A stretch of DNA of 64,000 nucleotides from Clostridium estertheticum (GTDB lineage: Bacteria; Bacillota; Clostridia; Clostridiales; Clostridiaceae), in the NCBI RefSeq assembly GCF_011065935.2, contig NZ_JAAMNH020000001.1:765001-829000 (forward strand). The letters are read 5' to 3'. Every line of letters starts with the position of its first letter. Position 1 is the first letter of the stretch. A program made the translations under genes and the position numbers. Shown one piece after another: positions 17,137-26,446 of the stretch. Under the pieces are notes generated by a model that had not been told where the DNA came from, did not search any database, and was given only the letters and a program-made list of their open reading frames with translations.

Positions 17137-18678
17137 TTATAGTATTGGTTTTACACCAATTACTTGTTCAAAAAAATCTACATGCTTAGAGAATTCCCAT
17201 TCTTCTAAAATAATATCTTCCTCAGATTTTAAATTGAAAAACAAGCTATCCTTAGTTCCTACTAATTTCATTTCTTTTATCTTTTGAATATGCGATATAT
17301 CTAAAGCTTCAGAAAGCTTTAATATTGCAGCTAAGGTAGATACCACCATTTTATCTGAATCACTTAAATATCTATAGTTTTTATGAGCTGTTATAGGAAT
17401 GTCTTCTGCGTGGTATCTAGTTGCACTTGCAATAAGCTCAAGTTCTATGTCTGAAAATCCAATAATACTTTGAGATCTTATTATATTATAGGAATGAAAA
17501 TCATGATCGTTAGCACTTATAAAGCCACCCACATCATGGAGAATAGCTGCAACCTGCAAATAAAGCCTTTCCCTATCTCCTAGCTTATGTAATTTCTTCG
17601 TGTTATCAAAAATTTCAAGTGAAAACTTTTCAACAAAAACCGAATGGTTTTTATCAATTTGATATTTGTCGCCTATATACCAAACAGAGCTAATGATATC
17701 ATTTATTGATTCTTTTTTTCTTGAAATATTTAGTATTTCATCAGCTAAATTATATAAAATTCCTTGCCTAAGTGATAACTTTGGAACTTGAATTCCCTCT
17801 ACCTTAGTCATTTTAAGAAAACAATAAAAAATTAGTACTGAGGGTAACAGAAGTTCTGCAGTTTTATTAGAAAGTCCAAAGATGGTTTTAATTTCGAAAT
17901 TATCCATATTACCAATTTCCACTATAAGTGAAATCAATGCTTCCTTTTTAATATAATAATCTTTCTTATTAACTCCTTTCTTTTTCCTTATAATCTGGCA
18001 AATTATATTTAACTCTCCACCTAACCCTAAAAAGTGATGAATTTCAAATTTTTTAATTTGAGGTTTTAGTCCATAAATCTTACTTTCTATATACTGCTCC
18101 ATAGTCTCTGAAAAATCAATTGTCTTTGATTCTAATTCAGATAGTGCTTCTCTTATTCTTAGAGATCCAATCTTTACATGTTCAGTAAATTTCAATTTAC
18201 CACCTTCATATATTGATGTCTCAACTGCGCCTGAGGTAATATTAACAATTAAAGATTGTTCTGATTCTTTAATATCTATTGAATTTAAATGGTTTCTAAC
18301 TGCCTTTAACATAAAAAATTGTTCTTCTGCGATGTTTATTGCTTCTATATTTAACCCAGTTCTAAGCCTTATTTGTTCTAGAACATACTGTTTATTCTCA
18401 GCGTCCCTTATACCACTAGTTGCTACCACCTTATAAGACTTGATCTTATAATCCGTCATAAGCTTCACAAACCCTTTTAAATCTTCACAAGTCTTATGTA
18501 TTGTCTCAACAGAGATTCTCTCTTTAGAAAAGGTATCTTTACCTATATTTGTAGGTTTTACTACATCCTCTAAAATGATTACTTCTCCATCTGTATTTAT
18601 TTCCCCAATTGTCATTTTTAAATAATTAGCACCTACATCAATAGCCGCAATAATTTCCCATGCTTTAACGATGTCCAT
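17137..18678 (-). CDS. Ppx/GppA-like protein with HD domain, degenerate phosphatase motifs
   Basis: This 513-residue protein has an N-terminal ASKHA domain (1-310) of the exopolyphosphatase/guanosine-pentaphosphatase family and a C-terminal HD-like domain with ILHDVGG near residue 380. Canonical motifs are altered. Phosphate loop 1 reads DVGANYL (14-20) instead of DIGSNS-R, and loop 2 reads NITSGAVE (146-153) in place of DIGGGS-E, so the aspartate is lost. The GTEEA glutamates remain as AEEQ (117-120). It may be a weak enzyme or a sensor of polyphosphate or (p)ppGpp rather than a normal hydrolase. It forms an operon with ppk1 and diverges from a canonical paralogue. Confidence 0.8.
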   Translation of the reverse strand: MDIVKAWEIIAAIDVGANYLKMTIGEINTDGEVIILEDVVKPTNIGKDTFSKERISVETIHKTCEDLKGFVKLMTDYKIKSYKVVATSGIRDAENKQYVLEQIRLRTGLNIEAINIAEEQFFMLKAVRNHLNSIDIKESEQSLIVNITSGAVETSIYEGGKLKFTEHVKIGSLRIREALSELESKTIDFSETMEQYIESKIYGLKPQIKKFEIHHFLGLGGELNIICQIIRKKKGVNKKDYYIKKEALISLIVEIGNMDNFEIKTIFGLSNKTAELLLPSVLIFYCFLKMTKVEGIQVPKLSLRQGILYNLADEILNISRKKESINDIISSVWYIGDKYQIDKNHSVFVEKFSLEIFDNTKKLHKLGDRERLYLQVAAILHDVGGFISANDHDFHSYNIIRSQSIIGFSDIELELIASATRYHAEDIPITAHKNYRYLSDSDKMVVSTLAAILKLSEALDISHIQKIKEMKLVGTKDSLFFNLKSEEDIILEEWEFSKHVDFFEQVIGVKPIL

Positions 18679-18903
18679 AGAAATTCTCCTTTGTATATTA
18701 AATTAATATATATGTTAATAGTACTATATTGATTATTTTTATACAATAATCTATAGTTCATTTAACCAAACTTTGACCGAAAATTAATCCTTAAAAAATA
18801 TTTCTGTAGAAGAAGCATCCTCAGTAAGACTTGCAAATACTATAATTATTAATTACTATAGATATAAGTTCTATAAAAAATCATTTTTCAAAGGAGAATA
18901 AGA

Positions 18904-20406
18904 ATGAAGAAAATAGGCATTATTGACATAGGTTCAAATTCAATACGTTTAATAATAGTTCAAATTAATAAAGATAATTCTTTTAGAGTAATAGATGAAA
19001 TAAAAGAAAGTGTTCGCCTAGGGAAAGATATGACCCCAGAGGTTGGGTTAAATCCTTCTAGAATTGATAATGCTATTTATACTTTAGCTTTCTTCAAAAA
19101 GCTATGCGTTATGCAGAATACAAATGGAATCTTAGCAGTGGCCACAGAAGCTGTACGTAGAGCACCTAATCAAATGGAATTTTTAAACCGTGTCAAATCA
19201 GAACTTTCTATTGATATTCGTGTTTTGACTGGAACAGAAGAAGCTTATTATGATTATTTTGGAGCTATTAATAGTATGGATTTTTCTGATGCGCTTATAG
19301 TGGATATTGGTGGAAGTAGTTCAGAGCTAATCTTTGTTGAAAACAGAAAATTAAAGCACTCTATTAGTTTACCTTTTGGAGCCATAAACCTTACAGAAAA
19401 ATTCTCACTTCAAAAGGCAATGAATAATAAAAGTGAAAATGCTATTAAAGAATTCCTAACTTCACTTTATAAAGATATTCCTTGGTTAAAGGAGGTTAAA
19501 AATGTACCTATAATTGGAATTGGTGGTACTATAAGAAATATTGGTAAACTACATAAGAAAAAAACTAATTATCCAATAGATAATCTTCATAATTATAGAA
19601 TTCCTACAAATGAGGTAATAGATATATATGATCAAATTAAGGGTAAAGATGCTTCTCAAAGAAAAAAACTTAAGGGACTTTCAAAGGAAAGATCAGATAT
19701 ATTTGTGGGTGCAACTTCTGTTTTAGTTACCTTAATTGAATATCTTGATCTAAAAGAGCTACATGTTAGTGGTAGTGGACTTCGCGATGGGTATTTATAT
19801 GAATATATTTTTAAAAATAAGAAACCTTTAATTGATGTTCTTGATTTTTCTATAAAAAATAATTTACTTAACTATGAAATAGACATTGTACATCCAAACC
19901 ACGTATGGATGCTAACTAAAACCTTGTACAATGAACTGAACCCCATTATTAACATACCAATAAATCCCTATAAAATTTTAAAAACAGCATGTATGCTTCA
20001 TGATATAGGAATTATAATAAGCTATTTTGACCACAATAAGCATTCCTCTTATATGATTGCAAACTCTAAAATTAACGGGCTTACTCATAAAGAGCAACTA
20101 ATGGCATCATACATAGCAGCACTTGATAGAAAAAATGAATTTAAAATAAACTTAAAATTATACCAGCATTTAATAACAGAGCAGGATTTAGACATTGTAG
20201 ATAAACTAAGCATATTATTGCGAATTAGTGAAAATCTAGATAGATGCTTAAATGGCAATATAAAAATGGTTAGTTGCAATATTGAATTAGACACTGTAAC
20301 CATAACTGTTGATGCAGTAGCAGATCCATTACTAGAAATAACCGCTGCCTTGGATTGTGCCTCTTCCTTTGAGAAAACATTCAATAAAAAATTAATTATT
20401 ATATAA
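18904..20406 (+). CDS. ppx: Exopolyphosphatase / guanosine pentaphosphatase (Ppx/GppA)
   Basis: This 500-residue hydrolase removes terminal phosphates from polyphosphate and/or converts pppGpp to ppGpp. The canonical ASKHA motifs are intact: DIGSNSIRL (8-16), LTGTEEAYYDYFG with the catalytic Glu112/113, DIGGSSSEL (134-142) and GIGGTIRN. A C-terminal HD-type domain (MLHDIG near residue 363) completes the two-domain architecture. It is divergent from the ppk1 operon across about 225 bp and is followed after 97 bp by a free-standing HD protein. The balance between polyphosphate hydrolysis and alarmone hydrolysis cannot be read from sequence. Confidence 0.92.
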   Translation: MKKIGIIDIGSNSIRLIIVQINKDNSFRVIDEIKESVRLGKDMTPEVGLNPSRIDNAIYTLAFFKKLCVMQNTNGILAVATEAVRRAPNQMEFLNRVKSELSIDIRVLTGTEEAYYDYFGAINSMDFSDALIVDIGGSSSELIFVENRKLKHSISLPFGAINLTEKFSLQKAMNNKSENAIKEFLTSLYKDIPWLKEVKNVPIIGIGGTIRNIGKLHKKKTNYPIDNLHNYRIPTNEVIDIYDQIKGKDASQRKKLKGLSKERSDIFVGATSVLVTLIEYLDLKELHVSGSGLRDGYLYEYIFKNKKPLIDVLDFSIKNNLLNYEIDIVHPNHVWMLTKTLYNELNPIINIPINPYKILKTACMLHDIGIIISYFDHNKHSSYMIANSKINGLTHKEQLMASYIAALDRKNEFKINLKLYQHLITEQDLDIVDKLSILLRISENLDRCLNGNIKMVSCNIELDTVTITVDAVADPLLEITAALDCASSFEKTFNKKLIII

Positions 20407-20503
20407 TTAACAGAACATAAGAATGCTATCCATAATCTTTTCATATACTTAATATAGTTTAAGGCGTAGGTAACAAGATGCCTAATATTGGAAGGGGAAT
20501 AGC

Positions 20504-21091
20504 ATGCTTAATATTACAAACTATTTAAACGAAGAGGAGCTTCGCAAAGTTGTAGATAAGTATAATGTATTTGACATTAAAGCTCATGAAGTGAAAGTTT
20601 CAAGTTATGCGTTGCGATTACTTGACTCACTGAATCCCTACTATGAATTTAAGGATGAAGAAAGAAATCTCCTGCGTTATAGTGCCCTCCTCCACGACAT
20701 AGGCTATTTTATCAATAAACAAAATCATCAAAACCATACCAAATACATTATTTTAAAGGAACCACTTCTGGATAATGTTCCAAGTGGTCTTAGGGATAAC
20801 TTAGCATTCATTGCTAGTAGTCATGGGAAATTTATTGACGATGCTGTGGATTATTATCCACATGCTGAAAAAGTTGCACTGCTAAAGTTAATATCTCTCC
20901 TTAGAATTGCAGATGCTCTTGATCATTCACATAAGCTCAATGTTTTACTCGAAACCGTTGAAATGAAAAACCATACTTTAAATATTCAAATTAGGGGCGA
21001 GGATTGTGACATAATATTAAAGAAAATTAAAAAGAAATCCTATTTGTTTTCAAAAATATATAATATACCAATATATGTGGAATGCTCATAA
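20504..21091 (+). CDS. Free-standing HD-domain protein related to Ppx C-terminal domain
   Basis: This 195-residue protein consists of one HD-family module with ALLHDIGYF (His64, Asp65), NHTKYII, SSHGKF and LRIADALDHSH. These are the same landmarks as the C-terminal domains of the two neighbouring Ppx/GppA proteins, so it is probably a detached copy of that domain. Its role could be phosphohydrolysis or polyphosphate binding. It lies downstream of ppx on the same strand and has a GGAAGGGG ribosome binding site. A terminator follows at once. Confidence 0.75.
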   Translation: MLNITNYLNEEELRKVVDKYNVFDIKAHEVKVSSYALRLLDSLNPYYEFKDEERNLLRYSALLHDIGYFINKQNHQNHTKYIILKEPLLDNVPSGLRDNLAFIASSHGKFIDDAVDYYPHAEKVALLKLISLLRIADALDHSHKLNVLLETVEMKNHTLNIQIRGEDCDIILKKIKKKSYLFSKIYNIPIYVECS

Positions 21092-21126
21092 AAGGCACCT
21101 ACTTTAATAGTAGATGCCTTTTGTTT
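21091..21126. terminator. Terminator between HD protein and sensor kinase
   Basis: AAAGGCA-CTACT (21091-21103) pairs with AGTAG-TGCCTTT with one internal mismatch and is followed by TTTTGTTT. It lies between two convergent genes. Confidence 0.8.
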
Positions 21127-21148
21127 GTATCAAAAAAATAATATGCTT

Positions 21149-22753
21149 TTAGTTATCCACAGGTAATATTACTGTAATTATACTTCCATTATTTAATTCC
21201 GATACCACAGTTATTTCACCTTTTAAATTATCAATAGCATCTTTAACTAAAGATAGACCAACTCCTGAACTTCCCGCTTTTGTAGTATATCCTCTTTGAA
21301 ATATTTTATCTATATATTCTTTTTCTATGCCAATTCCTGAATCACTAATCTCAATTTTAATTTCTTTAGCCCCTTCAAGGATTTTAACATTAACATATCT
21401 ATCATCTTTTACACTTTTACTAGCCGCTTCCATAGCATTTTCTATTAAATTTCCTATTATGGTTACTAAAACATTGTTAGAAATATTTTTGTGGTTATTC
21501 TCAAGATTCGTAGCTTCATCAATGATTAAATTTATTTTCAATTCCGCTGCTCTGCTAAATTTGCCTAGTATTAATGCCGCAATGGTAGGGTTCTTAATTT
21601 TATTTGTAACCTCACTTAAAAGTTTTTGTTTTTTCTCAGTAATGGTAGTAATATATTTTTTAGCCTCCTCTAATTCCCCAATGTGTATTAATCCTAGTAT
21701 GACATGAAGTTTATTCATAAATTCATGATTATTCGCTCTAAGCGCTTCAAGTATCTGCTTTACACCAGTAAGTTCTTCGGCAAGATTAGTTACCTCAGAT
21801 TTATCTCTAAAGGTGGCAATTGCTCCTATTACTTTGTGCCTATCTTTTATTGGAACTCTATTGGTCATAATTAGTGTGTTGTTTATATTTTGTTCTTTGT
21901 CATATTCAGATATTCCAAGTTCTGTTATGGTTAATAAACGAGTAGTTGGGAATAGGATCTCCATTTTCTGCCCTATTATTTCATTTTTATTATATTTGTG
22001 TTCTAATTGCAATATTTTTAGTGCAGAATCATTAATAAGTGTAATTTGACCATGTTTATCAATTGCTACCAAGCCTTCGTGAATGGCATCAATTATGCTC
22101 ATTTTTTCGTTATAAAGCTTTGTTATCTCTTCTGGTTCTAGCCCAAGTAATGTTTCTTTTATATTCTGAGCTAATAAAAAGGCTCCTATGATTCCTACAG
22201 TTAAAGCTCCCAAGGCAATAAAAATTAAATATACAATAGCTTTATGCTTCGAATTTTCTATACTTTGGGTGAGAGTTCCTACAGCTACAAAACCTATTTG
22301 CTTGTTATTATTCAAATTATATATAGGCGTGAAGGCTCTTAAAGATTTACCTAAGGTCCCTGTAGCTTCAGAAATATAAGTTTCACCTTTTTTTAGAACT
22401 CTATATTCGTCTCCTCCAACAAATTTTGCTCCTATGAGCTTTGGATCAGGGTGGGAATATCTTGTTCCATCCATACCAACCACAATAATATATTCTATTT
22501 GTGATACTGTCTTGAGAAGTGTATCTACGTCAGAACCTATAATTTTATTTTCATCTTTTATTTCTAATGCCTTTTTTATTTCTGGTGAATGAGCAACAAT
22601 TTCAGCAACATTCATTATATTTGTTTTAACTTCACTTTCAATATTACTTGTCATCCATGAGGTTACAAAAAATATAATTATAGATATAGAAATAAAGACA
22701 ACTATTATTACTAATATAGTGAGTTTTGTTTGTAGCTTCATAATTTTTTTCAC
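21149..22753 (-). CDS. Sensor histidine kinase, DcuS/CitA family (malate sensor)
   Basis: This is the membrane sensor for C4-dicarboxylates or citrate. It has 534 residues counted from a GTG that follows GAGGTGA; a GTG three codons upstream is the alternative. TM1 lies near 10-35, then a periplasmic CACHE/PDC domain with the family signature YSHPDPKLIGAKFVGGDE and ATGTLGKSLRAFTPI, TM2 near 165-190, a PAS domain, the phospho-acceptor NNHEFMNKLH near 340 and an ATPase domain (DSGIGIEKEY, GSSGVGLSLVKD). It is separated from the malic enzyme by a terminator, so it has its own promoter. Its cognate regulator is most likely at 25567-26274. Confidence 0.9.
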   Translation of the reverse strand: MKKIMKLQTKLTILVIIVVFISISIIIFFVTSWMTSNIESEVKTNIMNVAEIVAHSPEIKKALEIKDENKIIGSDVDTLLKTVSQIEYIIVVGMDGTRYSHPDPKLIGAKFVGGDEYRVLKKGETYISEATGTLGKSLRAFTPIYNLNNNKQIGFVAVGTLTQSIENSKHKAIVYLIFIALGALTVGIIGAFLLAQNIKETLLGLEPEEITKLYNEKMSIIDAIHEGLVAIDKHGQITLINDSALKILQLEHKYNKNEIIGQKMEILFPTTRLLTITELGISEYDKEQNINNTLIMTNRVPIKDRHKVIGAIATFRDKSEVTNLAEELTGVKQILEALRANNHEFMNKLHVILGLIHIGELEEAKKYITTITEKKQKLLSEVTNKIKNPTIAALILGKFSRAAELKINLIIDEATNLENNHKNISNNVLVTIIGNLIENAMEAASKSVKDDRYVNVKILEGAKEIKIEISDSGIGIEKEYIDKIFQRGYTTKAGSSGVGLSLVKDAIDNLKGEITVVSELNNGSIITVILPVDN

Positions 22754-22833
22754 TGGGGTCACCTCATTTCACTGTAATTTTATCTTTCCCTTATATCCAT
22801 TATATATTTTTTCTCTTAACTTTTATATACAAA

Positions 22834-22861
22834 AAAAGAGGTGCAATAAAGCGCCTCTTCT
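22834..22861 (-). terminator. Terminator after malic enzyme
   Basis: On the minus strand AAGAGGCGC-TTTATT-GCACCTCTT is followed by a run of seven or more T. It ends the carrier-malic enzyme transcript before the kinase gene. Confidence 0.85.
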
Positions 22862-22870
22862 CTTGTATAA

Positions 22871-24046
22871 TTAAACTCTTGCAACACCGGATTCTCTTGC
22901 GGCTTTTGCTACTGCTGTAGCCACACAAGAACATACTCTTGGGTCAAAAGGTTTAGGGACTATGTTATTTTCATTTAATTCTTCATCTTTTAACACTCCA
23001 GCAATAGCATAGGCTGCTGCTAGTTTCATCTCTTCGTTGATGTCCTTTGCGCGAACATCTAAAGCACCTCTAAAAATACCTGGGAAAGCCAAAACATTAT
23101 TTACTTGATTTGGATAATCTGATCTCCCAGTAGCTACGATAGCAGCTCCTGCAGCTAATGCATCTTCTGGAAAGATTTCCGGTGTAGGATTTGCCATTGC
23201 AAATACTATTGCTTTAGGATTCATAGAAGCTATCATATCTTTGCTTACCGTTCCTGGAGCTGAAACTCCGATAAATACATCAGCGCTTTTAATTGCATCT
23301 GTAAGGGTACCGCGAATTCTATTTGGATTGGTAGCTTCTGCAATATCCTTTTGAGCTGGGTTCATCCAGCTCTCTCCCGGGCAAAGCACACCTAAACGAT
23401 CTACTAAAATAGCGTTTTTTAGTCCTGCTTTAACAAGAAGCTTAGTAATAGCTATTCCTGCAGAGCCTGCTCCTTGCAGCACTAGCTTAATATCAGCAAA
23501 ATCTTTTTTTACTACCTTCAAAGCATTTATAAGTCCTGATAAAACTACTATTGCGGTTCCATGCTGATCATCATGAAAAACTGGTATGTTCATTTCCTTC
23601 TTTAATCTTGCTTCAATCTCAAAGCATCTAGGTGCGGAGATATCTTCTAAATTTATTCCTCCAAAGGTGGGCTCTAATGCTTTTATAATCATAACTAACT
23701 CGTCCACATCTTTTGTTCCTAAACATATAGGGAAAGCATCTATATTAGCAAATTTTTTAAACAATACAGCTTTTCCCTCCATTACTGGCATAGCTGCCAT
23801 AGGGCCTATGTCTCCAAGGCCTAGGACTGCTGTACCATCGGATACCACTGCTACCAAATTTCCTTTGGCAGTATATTCATATACTGAATCAGGATTTTTA
23901 GCTATAACAAGACAAGGCTCTGCAACCCCTGGGGTATAAGCTAAACTCAAATCATGAGGAGTATTCACTTCAACTTTACTACATACCTCTATTTTACCCT
24001 TTAACTCTTTATGCAATTTTAGTGATTCTTCTTGAATAGTGCTCAT
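22871..24046 (-). CDS. NAD(P)-dependent malic enzyme (decarboxylating)
   Basis: Malic enzyme oxidatively decarboxylates malate to pyruvate and CO2 in the cytoplasm. It has 391 residues and the short bacterial architecture without a phosphotransacetylase extension. Catalytic motifs are present: AYTPGVAEPC with the tyrosine, VMEGKAVLFKKF with the lysine, metal-binding HDDQHGTAIV and the dinucleotide loop LQGAGSAGIA. The start at 24046 has GGAGG at a 7-bp distance; the ATG two codons earlier is too close. It follows the carrier gene by 26 bp, so uptake and decarboxylation are co-expressed. Confidence 0.95.
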   Translation of the reverse strand: MSTIQEESLKLHKELKGKIEVCSKVEVNTPHDLSLAYTPGVAEPCLVIAKNPDSVYEYTAKGNLVAVVSDGTAVLGLGDIGPMAAMPVMEGKAVLFKKFANIDAFPICLGTKDVDELVMIIKALEPTFGGINLEDISAPRCFEIEARLKKEMNIPVFHDDQHGTAIVVLSGLINALKVVKKDFADIKLVLQGAGSAGIAITKLLVKAGLKNAILVDRLGVLCPGESWMNPAQKDIAEATNPNRIRGTLTDAIKSADVFIGVSAPGTVSKDMIASMNPKAIVFAMANPTPEIFPEDALAAGAAIVATGRSDYPNQVNNVLAFPGIFRGALDVRAKDINEEMKLAAAYAIAGVLKDEELNENNIVPKPFDPRVCSCVATAVAKAARESGVARV

Positions 24047-24072
24047 ATACATACCTCCATTTAATTAATTTA

Positions 24073-25389
24073 TTAGGAAAAGAACTTCATTAATAATGCT
24101 GCTACGACCACCATTGAAGCTCCGCCAATTCTAGTAGCAATCTGTGCAAAAGGCATTAATTCCATACGGCTTGAAGCAGATAATATTGCTACGTCTCCAG
24201 TTCCGCCAAGTCCACTATGACATGCAGTTACAATTGCAGCATCTACAGGATACATATTTACATATTTTCCTATAAAAAATCCTGAAGCAATCATAGCTAT
24301 AACTGTGGATGCACATATTGCAACGTATGATGGTGTGATGGCACTTACTAAATCTGCCCATGGTACAAATAGTACTCCTAAGCCAATCATTAGTGGGTAA
24401 GTTAATGAACCAGATATAAATTTATATAATTGATGTGCACCTTGTTCCATTTTTTCTGGCATTAGCTTTAAAATTTTTAGTAATGCTGCTGTAAATATCA
24501 TAATAACTGGTCCGGGAATTGGTACGAATTTACTTGCAAGACTTCCAAAAATAAATAGACTACAAGCAATTAACAGTCCGGCTCCCATTAATGAGAAATC
24601 TATTGCTTTTTCTGGGGTGGTATCTACCATATCATCATTACCACTTTTAACTAATGTACCATCACCAGAAAGCTCTGGTTTCTTTTCACCTAAACGTTTT
24701 AATAATCCTGCTGAAACAATGGCTATAACATTCCCAAGTAATGCAGCTGGAATCATTTGTGCTACAAAGACTTGCTGACCTTGATGAAGAATTTCTGAAT
24801 ATGATAATGTAAGAGGTAATATTCCTTCACCTATACCTCCTGCTATAATCGGCATTACAATAAAGAAGAAAGTTCTGTAAGGTGTATATCCGAATGCCAA
24901 CCCTACAAGTATTCCAGCTGATATAGCTGCAATTGTTCCAATAATTAAAGGAATGAACATCCGTGTAAAACCTTTAATTAATATTTTCCTATTCATTCCA
25001 AGTATACTTCCGGCTACTAAAACAGAAATATAAAGATATAAGAAGTTAGATGTTTTCATCACAGCCGTAATCGCTTTCACGGAGGTTGGATTTAAAATGT
25101 GAGCATATAACATATAAGATGGAACGAATAGACATAGTATTGCAGGTCCACCGATATTTTTTAATATTGGTATATTTTTACCTGCCTCACCTAAAAGTAT
25201 ACCCATAATCATGATTGTTGCAAAACCACCAATCATATCTGCTGGAAGTTTTTTGTATATAGAAGCGGTAAAGATAATACAAGCTAAAACAATATACAAT
25301 GGTAATGGAACAACGCCTATTTTTAAAGTAGTAACCTTTGAGATAAAACTTTTTGAATTCTTTTGGGAAACGTTTTCAGCTCTTTGCAT
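24073..25389 (-). CDS. 2-hydroxycarboxylate transporter (CitS/MaeN family)
   Basis: This is a sodium- or proton-coupled carrier for malate or citrate in the cell membrane. The 438 residues include about eleven hydrophobic segments. The two reentrant-loop GGxG motifs of the family are present (IIAGGIGEGILPL and CHSGLGGTGDVAILSAS), as is the N-terminal ILLGEAGKNIPILKNIGG segment. Adjacent malic enzyme, kinase and regulator genes make malate the best guess. It has its own promoter, because a terminator separates it from the upstream regulator gene. Confidence 0.93.
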   Translation of the reverse strand: MQRAENVSQKNSKSFISKVTTLKIGVVPLPLYIVLACIIFTASIYKKLPADMIGGFATIMIMGILLGEAGKNIPILKNIGGPAILCLFVPSYMLYAHILNPTSVKAITAVMKTSNFLYLYISVLVAGSILGMNRKILIKGFTRMFIPLIIGTIAAISAGILVGLAFGYTPYRTFFFIVMPIIAGGIGEGILPLTLSYSEILHQGQQVFVAQMIPAALLGNVIAIVSAGLLKRLGEKKPELSGDGTLVKSGNDDMVDTTPEKAIDFSLMGAGLLIACSLFIFGSLASKFVPIPGPVIMIFTAALLKILKLMPEKMEQGAHQLYKFISGSLTYPLMIGLGVLFVPWADLVSAITPSYVAICASTVIAMIASGFFIGKYVNMYPVDAAIVTACHSGLGGTGDVAILSASSRMELMPFAQIATRIGGASMVVVAALLMKFFS

Positions 25390-25503
25390 AATATAGCCCC
25401 CTATTTATTAATTTTCTATAATAAGACTATAAAGCAGAACTAAATATTAAAATAGTATATGAAACTTTTTAAAGTGTTTTGTAATTAAAGTAAGTAAAAA
25501 AAC

Positions 25504-25541
25504 AAAAAAACATACATACCAATTAGGTTATATGTTTTTTT
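25504..25541. terminator. Bidirectional terminator between regulator and carrier genes
   Basis: AAAAAAACATA (25504-25514) pairs with TATGTTTTTTT (25531-25541), with T runs in both directions. It follows the response regulator gene on the minus strand. Confidence 0.75.
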
Positions 25542-25566
25542 ATGTTAAGAATTCTGTAACAATGAA

Positions 25567-26274
25567 TTATAAATAATTATTAATAGAATTAGTATTTGAT
25601 TTTATGTACTTGTATTTATAGATTGGCCTGCCTAGAGAGCCATAAATCACTTCTTTTTTTAAAGCGTTTATTTCCTCTAGAAAGTTTAGATATTTTCGGA
25701 TAGAAACCCTTGATATCCCTAAAAGAACTGCTAATTCGTCTGTTGAAAAAGCGGTATCTTTTATTTCTAATATTTTATCCCATACAAGTTTTAAAGTATT
25801 TTTATCAAGACCTTTAGGAAAAGCTTCAAGGCTAGATGGTTGCTGCTTGTAATGTAAAAGCTTATCTAGTTCCTCTTGGCTTATATGCTCTTTACTATTT
25901 ATAAACTTTTCCCTATTTTTATATGAAGATAATGCTGCACTAAAACGTTCAAATTCAAAGGGCTTAATTAGATAATCCACAGCTCCATGCTGGAGAGCCT
26001 TTTTTATACTTATGCTATCTTTTGCTGCGCTTACTATAATAACATCAACATTTGTATCAGTTTTTCTAAGCTGAGAAAGTAGCTCAAGGCCATTAATTCC
26101 AGGCATGTATATATCTAATAATATTAAATCTATAGGTTCTTTTTCTAAAACACTAAAAGCATCATCTGCGGAAGCTGCAACTCCCTTTAATTCAAAGCCA
26201 CCAACTTGTTCTAAATAATATTTATTGAATTTTACTACCATAGGGTCATCTTCAACAATCAAAACCTTAATCAA
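25567..26274 (-). CDS. Response regulator, CitB/DcuR family
   Basis: This 235-residue regulator has a receiver domain with phospho-acceptor Asp54 (LILLDIYMPG), acidic pocket ED at 8-10, conserved Ser (VSAA) and Lys (IKPF). The C-terminal winged helix-turn-helix has FSTDELAVLLGISRVSIRKY. This domain pairing is typical of partners of DcuS/CitA kinases. It probably activates the carrier and malic enzyme genes in response to external malate. It stands at the upstream end of the locus; the kinase is at the far end. Confidence 0.92.
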   Translation of the reverse strand: MIKVLIVEDDPMVVKFNKYYLEQVGGFELKGVAASADDAFSVLEKEPIDLILLDIYMPGINGLELLSQLRKTDTNVDVIIVSAAKDSISIKKALQHGAVDYLIKPFEFERFSAALSSYKNREKFINSKEHISQEELDKLLHYKQQPSSLEAFPKGLDKNTLKLVWDKILEIKDTAFSTDELAVLLGISRVSIRKYLNFLEEINALKKEVIYGSLGRPIYKYKYIKSNTNSINNYL

Positions 26275-26446
26275 ATTTCAACACCTCCTGCTTAGTGACA
26301 TGGCGAGGATTTATTTGCTACTTCGTTTTATATATTTTATCACATTATTAGAAAACTTATAAGTTATAGATTTTAAAATGCATTAGATAGTTAGGAGTGA
26401 TATGATTATATAATCTTTATAATAATTTAAACTTTAGGGGGTAACT

